Positions 63,056 to 64,000 of a DNA stretch of 64,000 bases are shown in pieces. The translations under genes were made by a program, and so were the position numbers. The DNA lies in contig NZ_OY762015.1 in the NCBI RefSeq assembly GCF_963665055.1, positions 248,001 to 312,000 of the forward strand, in the 5' to 3' direction. This DNA is from an uncultured Methanobacterium sp. GTDB taxonomy: Archaea; Methanobacteriota; Methanobacteria; Methanobacteriales; Methanobacteriaceae. A model generated the notes under the pieces. The model was given only the letters and a program-made list of their open reading frames with translations, searched no databases and was not told the DNA's origin. Position 1 is the stretch's first letter. Every line of letters begins with the position of its first letter.

Positions 63056-63717
63056 TGAATAGTTTAGATATAAGTGAAGAGTGCAATAATGCTTTTGATA
63101 AAATTTTAAAAACAAGAAGGTCCATCCGATTTTTTCGAGATGAAATACCACCTAAAGAGCTTATTGAAGATATAATTAATGCTGGTTTATTTGCACCTTA
63201 CGCAGGTCTGGCAGTGGAAAATAAAGAATATTTTAGAAAGTTTATAGTAATTCCCAGAAATACCAGAGCGATGGAAAAAATCGTTGAAATTACAAAAAAC
63301 ATAATGAAAGTCAAGTCAGAGGCTTTTAAAAGTGAGATGGATAAAAATCCTTATTTGAAAAAGAAGGGAGCTGCATTTTCAAAAAGATTAGAATTATTCG
63401 CGGATAAAGGAGTGCTTGGAATTGGAACAGCTCCTTATTATATAGTCATCGCTGAGAAACGTGGATTCCCTCCGGTCCAACAGCAATCACTGGCCCATTG
63501 TCTTGAAAATATGTGGCTTAAGGCAACATCATTAAATCTTGGATTCCACCTAGTATCTGCAACCGCCCAAATGGCAGAAGATGAGGATTTCTCTAGAATT
63601 TTAGGAATTAAATCAGGAGAATACGAAATTAACGGTTGTGCAATAGGTTATCCTAAAGAAAATCCTTCCGAATCTTCCAGACCTGAAACTAAAGAAGTTA
63701 TTAACTGGATAAAATAA
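63052..63717 (+). CDS. Nitroreductase family flavoprotein
   Basis: A 221-residue nitroreductase-fold protein. The FMN-binding start (ILKTRRSIRFFRDEIPPKELIEDIINAGLFAPYAG) is standard, LENMWLKATSLNLGFHLVSA provides the second FMN contact, and INGCAIGYPKENP the end motif. Family members reduce nitro compounds or quinones or degrade FMN. Its coupling to a MarR regulator suggests induction by a small aromatic or quinone-like compound; that is inference. It ends 135 bases before the convergent transporter end. Confidence 0.9.
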   Translation: MMNSLDISEECNNAFDKILKTRRSIRFFRDEIPPKELIEDIINAGLFAPYAGLAVENKEYFRKFIVIPRNTRAMEKIVEITKNIMKVKSEAFKSEMDKNPYLKKKGAAFSKRLELFADKGVLGIGTAPYYIVIAEKRGFPPVQQQSLAHCLENMWLKATSLNLGFHLVSATAQMAEDEDFSRILGIKSGEYEINGCAIGYPKENPSESSRPETKEVINWIK

Positions 63718-63852
63718 AAAATTATGGGTTAAAACATCAATAAAAGAATTAAGTTTATCTAGAATTTACTTTTAAAATCAGTTCGGGTTCAGATATTCTT
63801 AGGGAGCTCTACTTTCATCTCAATATAAACCTCTACCCAGTTGAGTCTATCT

Positions 63853-64000
63853 CTATTTTTCACTGTCAGCTTCCTGGTACTGGATGAGTAATTTTTCCTC
63901 TTCCTCTTTTTTTGGAAACTTGAAGAATACTATGGCAGCTCCAATTAGGATCGCAATCATCCCTGCAAAATAGGCCCAGTGATCCCCTGCTAAAAATGAA
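63853..64000 (-). CDS. C-terminal end of a membrane transporter (MFS-like), partial
   Basis: On the minus strand the window edge holds the last 48 or so codons of a protein: a final membrane helix (GDHWAYFAGMIAIL and following, to AAIVFFKF) and a charged tail (PKKEEEEKLLIQYQEADSEK). This looks like the C-terminus of a 14-helix MFS (DHA2/EmrB-type) transporter, although too little is present to be sure. It is convergent with the nitroreductase gene. The 135 bases between have a T-rich spacer. Confidence 0.55.
   Translation of the reverse strand, partial: SFLAGDHWAYFAGMIAILIGAAIVFFKFPKKEEEEKLLIQYQEADSEK

Overview
The window comes from an AT-rich methanogenic archaeon, most likely a Methanobacterium-type member of the Methanobacteriales. 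The evidence is a methanogenesis-marker gene (mtxX), archaeal housekeeping genes (SRP19, pantoate kinase, archaeal riboflavin reductase ArfC, an ArcS-like archaeosine protein, UbiA and geranylgeranyl reductase for archaeal lipids), GGTGA/GGAGG ribosome binding sites and archaeal TATA boxes. There is one tRNA (Ile, anticodon GAT), no rRNA, no CRISPR array and no insertion sequence.

Layout. 1-2.3 kb: a decaying flavodoxin/medium-chain dehydrogenase neighbourhood with two intact flavodoxins, one frameshifted dehydrogenase and one chimeric remnant. 2.5-9.6 kb: mtxX, uppS, a TatD nuclease, ArfC, a PHP phosphoesterase and pantoate kinase. 9.9-16.4 kb: a long minus-strand run with a winged-helix regulator, DHH exonuclease, srp19, hemD and cobA (tetrapyrroles for F430, siroheme and corrinoids), then purQ, purS and purC. 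16.6-25.8 kb: glmS, a secreted Asn/Thr-rich protein, an XRE-cupin regulator with thioesterase and acyl-CoA synthetase, a 2H-like protein and a large Ski2-like helicase. 26-38 kb: a predicted pentameric ligand-gated ion channel homologue, LemA, tRNA-Ile, a MIP18 protein, an ArcS-like protein, a P-loop ATPase, lipid enzymes with a dedicated two-cluster ferredoxin, and a peptide-modifying radical SAM/SPASM enzyme with several short Cys-rich or secreted ORFs. 38-48 kb: a YhgE/Pip protein, two unknown paralogues, a two-gene Ku plus DNA ligase operon, NikR and a CDF metal exporter. 46-57 kb: an envelope/stress zone with YbjQ, a membrane YbjQ fusion, PRC barrel, AI-2E permease, SHOCT protein, Na+/H+ antiporter, three tiny membrane proteins, MarR, methyltransferase and DUF5518. 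57-64 kb: an alpha/beta hydrolase, a metallo-beta-lactamase fold protein, a receiver-6xPAS-histidine kinase, a MarR-nitroreductase pair and the end of a transporter.

How the genes fit together. Several compact co-transcribed units are visible: uppS-tatD, purS-purQ, ferredoxin-geranylgeranyl reductase, Ku-ligase, YbjQ-membrane YbjQ-PRC, DUF2115-QueG-like and MarR-nitroreductase. Many genes are single units separated by AT-rich spacers. A striking theme is the number of short tandem repeats (17-49 bp units, 2-5 copies) in spacers. Several lie on ribosome binding sites or gene ends, so slippage appears to shape gene boundaries here. The strongest leads for new biology are the ion-channel homologue with its upstream palindrome, the radical SAM locus with candidate peptide substrates, and the minimal archaeal NHEJ operon. 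All functional calls rest on reading motifs by eye; no database search was possible.
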